DNA of 35,315 nt, taken from the NCBI GenBank assembly GCA_010279815.1, contig QEOQ01000439.1:434544-469858 (forward strand), read 5' to 3'. How positions within the stretch are numbered: the stretch's first letter is position 1; each line of letters starts with the position of its first letter. Below the pieces are notes generated by a model. It ran no database searches, was not told the DNA's origin, and saw only the letters and a list, made by a program, of their open reading frames with translations. The stretch comes from Brachionus plicatilis. Taxonomy: Eukaryota; Rotifera; Eurotatoria; Ploima; Brachionidae. Shown one piece after another: positions 1 through 8,737 of the stretch. Position numbers and translations under genes: made by a program.

Positions 1-515
1 AAAAATATTTTTACTTAAAGAAAATAGAATATTTCAAAATGAAATCCGTAGTTTTCAAGACGGAACACGAGAATAAAAAAAAAAACTTTACTTGTTGATA
101 AAATCGATGATTTAAATCAAAAAGTAGAAGAACATTACCAAAGTAATGTGAAATATCAAATAGATAATGAAGTCTTGATTAAAGAAATTGAAGAATGCGA
201 AGAAAAAATAGTTAAAATGGACGATTTAAATAAAGAAATTAAAAGCCTAAAAGATCACAATACAAAATTTGAAAAAGATAATAAAGATTTAAAAAAAGAA
301 ATAGAAAATTTAAAGAAAAAAAGTATTTTTTTATACATAATTGTTTATTTTTTTAATTATTCATTACTTAAAGTTCATCTAATCATTTAATCTTAAATCT
401 CTGGAAAGAAAGCATCCTTAAATTTTTTTTAAACGAATAAATTTTTTTTTATTAAATTCACTAAAATTTAACAAGTTTTTAAAAAAAAATTTTTAAAGGA
501 ATCATTACAGTATAG
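1..515 (+). pseudogene. Damaged duplicate of the coiled-coil gene exon at 16023-16366
   Basis: From base 21, after an acceptor-like ...TTAAAG, the sequence follows the third exon of the coiled-coil gene near 16023 almost base for base. Homology continues through the non-coding 3' flank to about 515 (partner about 16535). Compared with that partner, one A is lost in GGAAACACG and three more bases go shortly after, which shifts the frame. Reading on from the splice site gives a TAA at 74-76. Downstream the heptad-like stretch rich in Lys, Glu, Asp and Asn is still open (about 148-390) but has only a GTG where a start would be needed. The upstream exons with the membrane anchor are absent or lie outside the window. 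I read it as a non-functional copy left by a segmental duplication. It could instead be a 3' exon of an intact gene that starts to the left, but the frameshift argues against that. Confidence 0.7.
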
Positions 516-1676
516 AGCTAGAAATTAGTAACAGAAAATAAACAAAAATTGAAAAATGTTTAAACATTGAAAAATGCTAAGTGTTTAAAACACGAGCACA
601 AGTTTAAGCTGCTCTTAAACACTGCTTAAACCGCTCATAAGCACTGCTTATACTGTTTAACAGGACATTTCTTAACAAAGTAAGCAATGTTAATTTTGAT
701 TAGAAATGTACTGCAATTCATTTACAAATTCATTGTGTTCCCTTTAAAAATAGGGTTACGGTCCTTTATAAGAAAGTCCGAGAGGATTTTTTGTTGGTTA
801 TATTTTTTGCACACTTTATTGCGAGGAACGAGCTCCCGGTGACGAACTTAATAAGCAGATGTGGGCGTGTCTAAGAAAATCACTAATCGCAGTGAAAAAT
901 AACCAGTGATGTCGTAAATTGAGATAAGGACATACGTTAAAAAAATATATTCCCATAGGAAATTTCATATTTCAGAAAAATATTATTACTAACACAAATT
1001 GCTTAATTAAACTAACAAAAATTCTTCTATTGACGACTAGTGTTGTGAATCGAATTAAAATTAGAAAAGACGATTCAAGCTGACTTTTTGAAACTCAATC
1101 TATGATCTAATCTTATACTCAAAATACAAATGTTAACTGAAGGTGTTAGGTTTTTATTCAACATTTTAAACTTTAATTTATTGGTAAGATTTTTCTTTGG
1201 AAATGAATAAATATATAATGGCATTTTTCTGCTGCCATACTTAAGCGCAAAAACGAAAGCCACTGCTCTTTGTTCTTAATGTAGACGTTAAACATTTAAT
1301 TGATGGTATTGAACTTGTTTTAGATAAATAAGACACTTTATCAACCGCAAAAAGTTATTATAAATTTATTTTATAAAACAACATTGTTTTAGTGTATTTC
1401 CGGTTTTAACAAAAAAAAACTATAACCACAAAAATAAGATCAGTCGGTTTTTTCATTTTAATCATTTAAAAAAAAAGGCCGTTATGCCATACATTGTAGA
1501 ATGCTGCTTGAACATCGAAAAAACAGCACGAACTTTCTTTTTTCTTTTGAAAGTTTCTTTTGTTTCTTGTATAAAATGAAATAAATTATCCTTTGTTTCT
1601 GTTTGTGAATTTGAATACAAATTGAACAAAAATTCTTAATCTTTAAATAAATTGATGTGAAATTAAACGAAATATA
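516..1676. other. Non-coding stretch, no recognisable gene
   Basis: No convincing exon is seen. At 600-665 there is a short degenerate repeat around CACTGCTTA with AAAC/TAAG flanks. At 740-940 the GC content rises and the sequence is not simple repeat, but neither strand gives a recognisable protein or RNA. Confidence 0.4.
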
Positions 1677-1907
1677 CTAGAAAAAAATACTGCAACATAG
1701 TACATTCTACTTTGTTGTTTATACATACTTTGTTACACCTTTTTTACCTAAAATGAAATTTAATTTTGTTTTTTTTGCAGATCAAATCAATAATTTATTA
1801 AATATTATTTTAATCTTTTTGATTTTTTTTATTTATTTCATTTTTTCCATTAAATAAATTATTTTAGATAAAAAAGGTTCAACAAAGTTTGTTGCAATAT
1901 TTTAGAG
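1677..1907. mobile_element. Small TA-flanked inverted-repeat element (MITE)
   Basis: The left end CTAGAAAAAAATACTGCAAC and the reverse complement of the right end (CTCTAAAATATTGCAACA) match with a few changes. The similarity continues inward to an AAAAAAGGT-TAACAAAG block, where the left arm has about 26 extra bases. TA dinucleotides flank both ends (1675-1676 and 1908-1909), as in Tc1/mariner-derived MITEs. There is no coding capacity. The arms are imperfect, so this is an old copy. Confidence 0.5.
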
Positions 1908-2366
1908 TATTTTTCTTTTTTTTAGTAAATATAAAGAGGTAATAATTAAGCTGACTAAAAGTTATTATTTTTCTCTTTAAACTGTTTAAGTTCAAGTTTG
2001 AAGCGCAAAATTTAATGATGTTAATTATTATTTGGAAGAGTATGGCTTATATGCTTGTCAGCATTGATTTTTAGCCATAATGCTATAATTTTTTTTTTAA
2101 AGACATTATTCTGACTTAACTCGCCTGAGAATTGAAAAGAAAGACTTATTAAAAATTTTTTTAGGATTTCTGGGGTTAAGGAATGCGATTTTGAGGTCGG
2201 TTTAACAAAATAAACTATTAATCATGATTTAGTCAATCAAAATTCAATAATCTTATAGTGGGCTCTTGAGGGCCTGGATTGGTTCTGGATTAATAGATTA
2301 ATAGTGATAAAATTAATGGAAGAAAGTTAAAATATATAAACTTTTAATCTTTTTCATCCTTATTAC
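1908..2366. other. Non-coding stretch left of the transposon nest
   Basis: I see no gene. This is where exon 4 and the left terminal repeat of the outer mariner element should lie if that element were complete. Neither is present, so the breakpoint of the outer element falls somewhere near 2340-2366. The string TAATAGTGATAAAATTAAT occurs both near 2295 and near 6023; this may be chance in such AT-rich DNA. Confidence 0.4.
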
Positions 2367-2478
2367 CTTTTGGAGCAACATGAGGTTTCGTGCAACCGAA
2401 TTCTGTCACACCAATCCAAACCATTACTGACATTGGAAATTTCTTAACGGCAAAAAGCCCTAAAAATTAATTTAAGTA

Positions 2479-5130
2479 ACGGGTGTTCAATAAAGGTTGG
2501 CGCGAGTTTGTTTTCGATAAAATCTGTTGATTGGTTCATACAAAACTTTTGAAATTTTATACATATATACATTAGACCTTCATGATTATAAAACACTTTG
2601 TATAATTTATCTGCTTTGTTTATACCGGAAATAAACGGCATAACCTTGACTCCACATAAATAATCTCAATGTCCTCCTAGTTAATGATATTATTTTAATA
2701 AGTTTTATATATCATCTGATAGATAATCAAACAAGGATCAAGATGATATATAGATCTTTTTTTTATTACATTCGGTTCAAAAGATATACTCAAAAATCCT
2801 TAAATTTTAACCTTATTTTTAAAAGTAAAAAATTTGGTATATTTTTGATTTTGATCGCATAACTTTTGAATGGAACAAGACATTTACACCAAATTTTGAA
2901 CACTTTTATAAATTTGATTCAACTTCATAAAAAAATAAAAATTTTTACAATTTATTATTTCCTTCACTATTTTATATAATCTTTTTTATGAAAAATCTAT
3001 TGTAGTCTTTAAGTCAAATTTTATTTATAATCACTTAGTTCAAAGTATAAGTTTGTGTGCTTAAATTAAAGCTAATAAACTGAGCTTTTATTTGATATAC
3101 AATATTTATGATTGTTCCTTTGTATTTTCAATTCAGAATTAAAAAAAAAGTATTTATTTTTAAAGTTTATTAATTATTCGAATAATTTCCTTTTGAATTC
3201 TCTACATTACGAACTCTTTTAGTAAAAGAACAAACTGATTTTTTAACCTCACCTGTTGGTACTTTAGTGATTGCTCTTTTTATTTCTTCAATAAATTCAT
3301 CCCTCGTTACGAATTTATTCACCTTCATACGCGTAACAATCGCATTCCAAAGATAAAAATCGCATGGGTTCAAGTCAGGTGAATTGGGCGGCCAAATTTC
3401 TTTCGAAATAAACAAATGTAGATTATTTCTACAATAGTTCTGGCTTATATTTGCCGTATGTGGCTTCGCCCCATCCTGCTGGAATACCCATTTATTTGTT
3501 CCACATAACCGATTTCCTTCACGCTTTGCAAAAGGTAAGATTTTTCTTTTGTAATAAATAGAGTTTATTGTCTCACCTTTTCGAAGTTATAAAATTAAAT
3601 TGATTTACTTTAATTTTAATTAAATTACCCTCGCCTATGAAATAAGGTTTAGTTAGGCCAAACACTGTCATCCCTATCCAAACCATTACTGAAAGAGGGT
3701 TTTTATTTACCCCATAATGTCCTTTTTAATAAATTTTACAAAAATTTTGAGTTTTTCTAGTAATTAATTAATTACCTCCTTTTTTGTCAGCTTCTTCGCG
3801 AGAAATTGCATAAATTCTTTGATTTTGTTTGTTTAAACCCCCATCCACAGTGAATATTTTTTCATCTGAGAACAAAATCGGTAAGTTTTTAAACATAATT
3901 TTATTTTTTTTCCTCCAAAACTGTGAAAAAGTGTAACGTTTTTTAACATGGTTAGGAGTGAGAAGAGGGATTTTTCTCTTTTTATGTGGCTACGAAAAAA
4001 AAATTTTAAGGTAAAAATAAATTAGAAATTGATTTAAAGAATATACTTTGAGTTTTAATTCTTTCAAAATTTTTGAAACCGACCCCACAGAAATCTTCAG
4101 TTTAAGACTAATCTGACGTTGCGAGTGAGTATTAGCCAAAGACCTAATTCTTTTTTTTAAAATATGACTCGAAATGGTAGCTGGTCTTCCAGGAGATTTA
4201 GAGTGAACAGTTTTACCGGAATTTTTGAATTCTTGTGTCCATCTTTGAATAGTCCTTAGCGACACCTTTCCTAATAGGATTTCAAAAATTTCTTTATTTG
4301 TCATTCCATGGGTGAAATGTTCGATAGCAAGTTCTCTCAATAAAACTGGTTTCTGAGTATTCATTTTTTAAAAGTTTTTTGTTAAAAGTTTTCAATTTTT
4401 GTAAAGGATTAAATTATTCAAGATAAAGTCGATTTCAAAGAGTAGAAACAAAATTTCATAATTTTCATTGCAAAAAAAAAAAACAATAAAGGAACAGTGA
4501 TAAATATTGTATATCAAATAAAAGCTCAGTTTATTAGCTTTAATTTAAGCACACAAACTTATACTTTGAACTAAGTGATTATAAATAAAATTTGACTTAA
4601 AGACTACAATAGATTTTTCATAAAAAAGATTATATAAAATAGTGAAGGAAATAATAAATTGTAAAAATTTTTATTTTTTTATGAAGTTGAATCAAATTTA
4701 TAAAAGTGTTCAAAATTTGGTGTAAATGTCTTGTTCCATTCAAAAGTTATGCGATCAAAATCAAAAATATACCAAATTTTTTACTTTTAAAAATAAGGTT
4801 AAAATTTAAGGATTTTTGAGTATATCTTTTGAACCGAATGTAATAAAAAAAAGATCTATATATCATCTTGATCCTTGTTTGATTATCTATCAGATGATAT
4901 ATAAAACTTATTAAAATAATATCATTAACTAGGAGGACATTGAGATTATTTATGTGGAGTCAAGGTTATGCCGTTTATTTCCGGTATAAACAAAGCAGAT
5001 AAATTATACAAAGTGTTTTATAATCATGAAGGTCTAATGTATATATGTATAAAATTTCAAAAGTTTTGTATGAACCAATCAACAGATTTTATCGAAAACA
5101 AACTCGCGCCAACCTTTATTGAACACCCGT
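2479..5130 (-). mobile_element. Mariner-type DD37D transposon with long inverted arms, apparently intact
   Basis: The element begins ACGGGTGTTC at 2479 and ends GAACACCCGT at 5130. Exact TA duplications lie at 2477-2478 and 5131-5132. The terminal inverted repeats run about 640 bases (2479 to about 3121 and about 4488 to 5130) and look nearly identical by eye, diverging only around ATGATTGTTCC / ATCACTGTTCC at their inner ends. The one gene, on the minus strand between the arms, has no visible lesion. Classical mariner repeats are about 30 bases, so these arms are unusual. Near-identical arms, a clean target duplication and an open transposase suggest recent movement. Confidence 0.9.
3170..4364 (-). 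CDS. DD37D mariner-family transposase, four exons, 343 residues
   Basis: Predicted exons on the minus strand are 4047-4364, 3776-3989, 3629-3721 and 3170-3576. The three introns are 52-57 bases with GT-AG ends, and the joined length of 1032 bases is a whole number of codons. It would cut and paste the surrounding element at TA sites in the nucleus. Residues about 10-50 and 80-106 look like two helix-turn-helix units joined by a GRPATI linker. The catalytic residues are Asp148 (FSDEKIFTVDGG), Asp243 (QQDGAKPH) and Asp281 (SPDLNPCDFYLW). The last two are 37 residues apart, which is the DD37D class (maT-like) rather than the usual DD34D. Length is normal for the family. The start is the ATG at 4364 (MNTQKPVLL). 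No stop or frameshift was found. The introns are unusual for mariner genes; splicing is predicted, not shown. Confidence 0.85.
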
Positions 5131-6899
5131 TAATTATTTTTATAGATATAAAAAGGAGGAAAACAAAATTATCACCTCCGATTTCGTCCAGGCCCTCATC
5201 TCTAGAGATAGCATAGACTCGGTAATTTTGTTTATTTAGACCACCATCTATCGTAAAAATCTTTTCGTCGGAAAACATTATTGGCAAATTTTTAAAGACT
5301 GAACCCTTATTTTTTCGCCAAAATTGGGCAAATTTTAGCCTATCATTTATATGCTTTTCAGTCAAAAGTGGAATTTTTCGTTTAATATATGCCTTGTTAT
5401 GAATTATAATTAAATTTAATTCTTTTTTTATATTGTTAGCAGAACCAAGTGATATTTTTAATTTTTTGGAGACCTGCACAGTGAATTAATCTTGAAAAGA
5501 CGTTTAGCTTTCCTTATATTGACATGATTTACTACAGATCTTGGTCTTCCTGGCGAGACAGAATGTTCAGTTTTCCCAAATTGACTATATTCTCTTATCC
5601 ATCTAGAAATAGTCTGGAAAGTAACTTTCGCTGCTAGAATTTCGTAGATTAATCTATTCGACTTTCCTGCAACATGATGAGTTACAGCAAGTTCTCGAAG
5701 AAAAGTCTTTGCCATATTTTTTTCAAAAAGTTAATTTTTCAAAGATTTTAAATGGATTTTATTTTTAAAAAGTTAAAAAAGCTCTTTTTTTTTGAATACA
5801 ATTTAATTTTAAAAGAAATAAAACCTAACAAAAAAATAAATATTCAAAGATTAATTTTAATGTTATTTAAATATTAAAGCTTAAACTAGCATGTATCATT
5901 TATTTTCTTAAAGCATACTTTAAAAGTTTTTAATTGATATATTTTATTGACACAATGGGGTTTTTTTTTGGTCATTTAATCTATTCATAAGTGAATAGTG
6001 CTTTTTTGAAGTTTTTTTAATAATAGTGATAAAATTAATCAAAAATTATATTATATTTGTCATACCCAAAGACAATTATCTTGAAAACAAAGTAACTTTT
6101 AAAATATTTAAAAGATGTCACTTTTAAATATTATAAGTTGATTGTGAAAACCTTATTTATTTGTTCAAACTTTTAATATAAATAAATGTACGAGCCAGCT
6201 ACCAGAGCAGATATATAATATATATTCTACTTACTGGCAAGTGAAATAAAACTGTTTTTTATTTATTCTTGCTTGTTTCATCCATTTATTGGCGTGACAT
6301 ATTCATACTTACTATAAAGCTTATTCTTAGCTTAATATTTGTTAGAAATTTCAAAACTTTTGGGCTTTCGGTTCGCTAGACATAACAAAAAGTGTATGAA
6401 TAACTAATATTTTTGAAGTATTAAAAAAGGCAAATTTCAGTGTCTTTTTTAAGATAACTTTTGATACAAAAAACATTGAAAAATGATCAGGGGCTTCTTT
6501 AATCAGTCTTTTATGCTCTTAAAAATAAACAACTAAACATATATATTAACCTTCAAAACATTTGAGGACGATTGTCATTTTTAGGTAAAGGTGTTCCAGA
6601 TGGCCTATTTCGGTTAATTAACATTGTAAAAACTTTTAATTTTTTTAAATATTAGATGATAATAAATAACTGTATAAAATTTGGTTAAATTTTATCTCCT
6701 GGAACATATTTTTTTTACATGTGAAACTTTTGAACATTCTTTTTTGAACACCCGTTATATACTTTGTATATATTTTTCTTCAAAATAAACTTGCAAGTCT
6801 GTATGGCGTGTATTTTTTTGTTAATTGAACTTATTTGGTATTTACTAAAAAATAAAATACCAAATAATTATTTGAATATTAATATAAGAAACTTGAAAA

Positions 6900-7497
6900 A
6901 ATTAAAATATAGTGTTTTGTTTAATTTAATTCATAGATTTACAGGAATTTCATGCTTGATATTTGCCGTTGTTGCCTGCTATTTGGGAATTTTTATTGAA
7001 AGAATGAATTTGGGCAATGAAGGTTGGGGTATAATGGTCGGCTGGACCCTATGGGTTATAATTTTGCCTCTTTTAATTGAAATTATTCAATTGACATGTT
7101 CAAACTCTAAAAGTAAAATTTTATTCTGTCTTCATAAATAATAATTTATTTTATTAAAAGGTGATAGTTATGAATTAAAGGCTGATGAAACAGTGTCAAA
7201 AGTAAAAAACAACAAGAAATTGGTCAGTTTAAAATAAATAAATGTATTTGGTTTAAATTTTATTAAATTTTAATTTTTCTAGATGGAAAATGTGAAAACA
7301 TTATTGCTTATTTTACATCTTATAATTGCATTAGGTCATGTAGTAGCGCTTATGGTCATGATTGGAATTGCTGAGCCTGCAAAAAAATAAAAAATTAAAG
7401 ATTTGATAAATTTAAATGTAAAATTTTAATAGAAAAAATTTAAAAGTTATTTTTTTAATTTATTACCTGTTTACATCAGAAAATTTAAATTTTTTGG
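6900..7497 (+). pseudogene. Inverted partial copy of the cytochrome b561 gene 3' end
   Basis: This block is the reverse complement of about 16797-17390. It holds part of the fourth membrane exon (from VLFNLIHRFTG, ending at donor 7112), the 62-base exon 7161-7222 and the 108-base last exon 7283-7390. The splice sites and exon lengths match the source and there are no stops inside the exons. It lacks the first 30 or so bases of the first copied exon and everything upstream, including three of the four haem histidines. The bases before 6900 are unrelated. Similarity continues through the 3' flank to about 7497. The open frame starting near 6764 is just read-through of the break. It is probably not expressed as a working protein. 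Confidence 0.8.
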
Positions 7498-7582
7498 AAT
7501 ATTGTATAAATGGAATATTTTACAAATATTTTTTTTGCCCTACATTTAAAATTTAAACTTTTAAGCGAAAAAGAAACTATCA

Positions 7583-7628
7583 AATCTTAATACGTGGATC
7601 TCTCAGCGACTGAGCTCTCATTAAGATT
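7583..7628. repeat. Compact inverted repeat (hairpin)
   Basis: AATCTTAAT (7583-7591) pairs with ATTAAGATT (7620-7628), and inside it CTCAG (7602-7606) pairs with CTGAG (7610-7614) across CGA. The block is far more GC-rich than its surroundings. On the minus strand AGCTCAGTCGCTGAG resembles the A-box region of a tRNA, but no complete tRNA can be folded. It could be the head of an old tRNA-derived SINE or only a cruciform. Confidence 0.35.
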
Positions 7629-7804
7629 CACAGGTTTTTTTAAATCTTAAAAAAAGCTTATTTTATTTATCTCAAAGACATTATTTTATTATGAGTGATA
7701 GCAAAGACATCTTTTTTAAAGGTAATATCATTAATTTTTTTTTAAATAAGTTATAATTTATTTGAATTTTTAAAAGAAAATTATTAGAATAAATTATTAA
7801 AATA

Positions 7805-8677
7805 ATGGAACTTACAGGTCCTGTGTCAAATTCTGAGGACTGGACGCTTCTAATTGAGACTCTCTGCTCTAAATTCGGAACTACTAAACCGGTTTGTAGA
7901 ACTGGGAACCCTTATGCCAGAGAAGTAGATGTTGTATCGGTCATAAGATCGCTCGATGGTGCTTATCGCAAATGTTTGGCCGAGAAAGATGAATGTATCA
8001 GCGCTCTTAAGGTTGAAATTTCCGAGTTGAGAAGTCGAGTTGACGTAATAGAAAGAAGGCAGAAAGAACCTATACCCTCCACTAGTTTTAACTGGTCAAA
8101 AATAGTATCAGGAAATACTCATAAGGACGAAAATGCAGTTGCAATGATTACGACCATTACAACCGAAATGAAGAAAAAAGAGGAGAGGGCAAATAATGTT
8201 ATTTTAGCGATCCCGGAAGCTAAACTCACTGAGCCTAATGGAGAGGCTGACTTTGCTAAGAAGCTGGCCACAGATATGGGAATTTCAGGAATGAAAATTA
8301 AAAATGTGAGACGAATCAAACGTAAACTAGAGGGTTCAACAACAATTTTAATCACTAATAAGACTGATCCTGTACTGCTTGTTGTGGAGTTGGAAACAAA
8401 AGAAGCAAAAATGGAAATGGTTCGAAAATCTAGAAGTCTTCGCCAGATTGCTGAATATAATGACGTCTATGTAAACGAAGATTTGACACCAAGCGAAAGA
8501 GTAGCGGATAGAAAACTCAGACAAAAACGTGACCACAAAAACAACGAACTCACAGAATCAACTACAATTAATGGACGAATTTTCAAATTTAAGACATGTC
8601 CAGATGGAAAGAAAAGATTCTGGGGAATCAGAAATGGTGAGTTGAAGCTTGTCCTGTCTATTGTTGAACGCCAATAG
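7805..8677 (+). CDS. LINE ORF1 protein (coiled-coil, RNA-binding type), 290 residues
   Basis: This is the first ORF of the LINE, starting at ATG 7805 and ending at TAG 8675-8677. Residues about 55-90 form a charged heptad-like helix (AEKDECISALKVEISELRSR), the likely self-association segment. Residues about 130-215 look like the RRM-type domain of invertebrate LINE ORF1 proteins, including ERANNVILAIPE and the KIKNVRRIKRK strand. It is followed by the VNEDLTPSERVADRKLRQKR motif seen in many such proteins and a short basic tail. No CCHC zinc knuckle is visible. By analogy it binds LINE RNA and helps package it with the ORF2 enzyme. The frame is fully open, unlike ORF2. Confidence 0.75.
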   Translation: MELTGPVSNSEDWTLLIETLCSKFGTTKPVCRTGNPYAREVDVVSVIRSLDGAYRKCLAEKDECISALKVEISELRSRVDVIERRQKEPIPSTSFNWSKIVSGNTHKDENAVAMITTITTEMKKKEERANNVILAIPEAKLTEPNGEADFAKKLATDMGISGMKIKNVRRIKRKLEGSTTILITNKTDPVLLVVELETKEAKMEMVRKSRSLRQIAEYNDVYVNEDLTPSERVADRKLRQKRDHKNNELTESTTINGRIFKFKTCPDGKKRFWGIRNGELKLVLSIVERQ

Positions 8678-8737
8678 CGACAAAAACCTTGTTTTTCAAG
8701 AGGGATCACTGCCTCATTAGATCTCAATGAAAATACG

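Larger units (their letters stand above)
2367..5715 (-). pseudogene. Truncated mariner transposase, split by a transposon in its intron
   Basis: Exon 5176-5715 starts with ATG at 5715 (MAKTFLRELAV...). It carries the paired helix-turn-helix region (GRPRSV linker, then KKLKISLGS) and the first catalytic segment FSDEKIFTIDGGLNKQN. One frameshift lies near 5460-5478, where INSLC runs out of frame and the homologous reading resumes at VSKKLKIS. After the donor at 5175 the host intron is only about 60 bases (5133-5175 plus 2460-2476), and the 2.65 kb inner element sits in it. The next exon (2367-2459, 93 bases) gives PMSVMVWIGVTEFGCTKPH in the correct phase and has exactly the length of the matching exon in the inner element. 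The exon with the other two catalytic Asp residues is missing, so the gene cannot make an active enzyme. Confidence 0.8.
2367..6755 (-). mobile_element. Outer mariner-type element, truncated and interrupted by an inner element
   Basis: The right end at 6746-6755 is GAACACCCGT followed by TA (6756-6757), the same terminal decamer and TA target as the inner element. The transposase reads leftward from 5715. Its coding sequence stops at a splice donor at 5175, resumes at an acceptor on the far side of the inner element (exon 2367-2459), and then ends: the last exon and the left terminal repeat are missing. Between the transposase start and the right end (5716-6755) lies about 1 kb of AT-rich arm with no recognisable gene. 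It is a dead relative of the element inside it. Confidence 0.75.

Noticed and set aside
740..940. A structured RNA (hammerhead-type ribozyme or spliced leader) in the moderately GC-rich patch
   Set aside because: The conserved ribozyme core words are not present and no leader-like donor and stem arrangement could be made.
2444..2641. A 65-codon minus-strand ORF, repeated on the plus strand at 4968-5216, as a conserved gene pair
   Set aside because: Both lie mainly in the long inverted arms of the DD37D element; the identity reflects the arms, not protein conservation.
6764..7141. A complete small membrane protein starting near 6764
   Set aside because: The first part is unrelated sequence read through a duplication breakpoint, its apparent start is not ATG-supported, and its end runs into an intron of the copied b561 gene.
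8119..8727. Minus-strand open frames opposite LINE ORF1
   Set aside because: They are antisense shadows of a strongly supported ORF1 and carry no domain.
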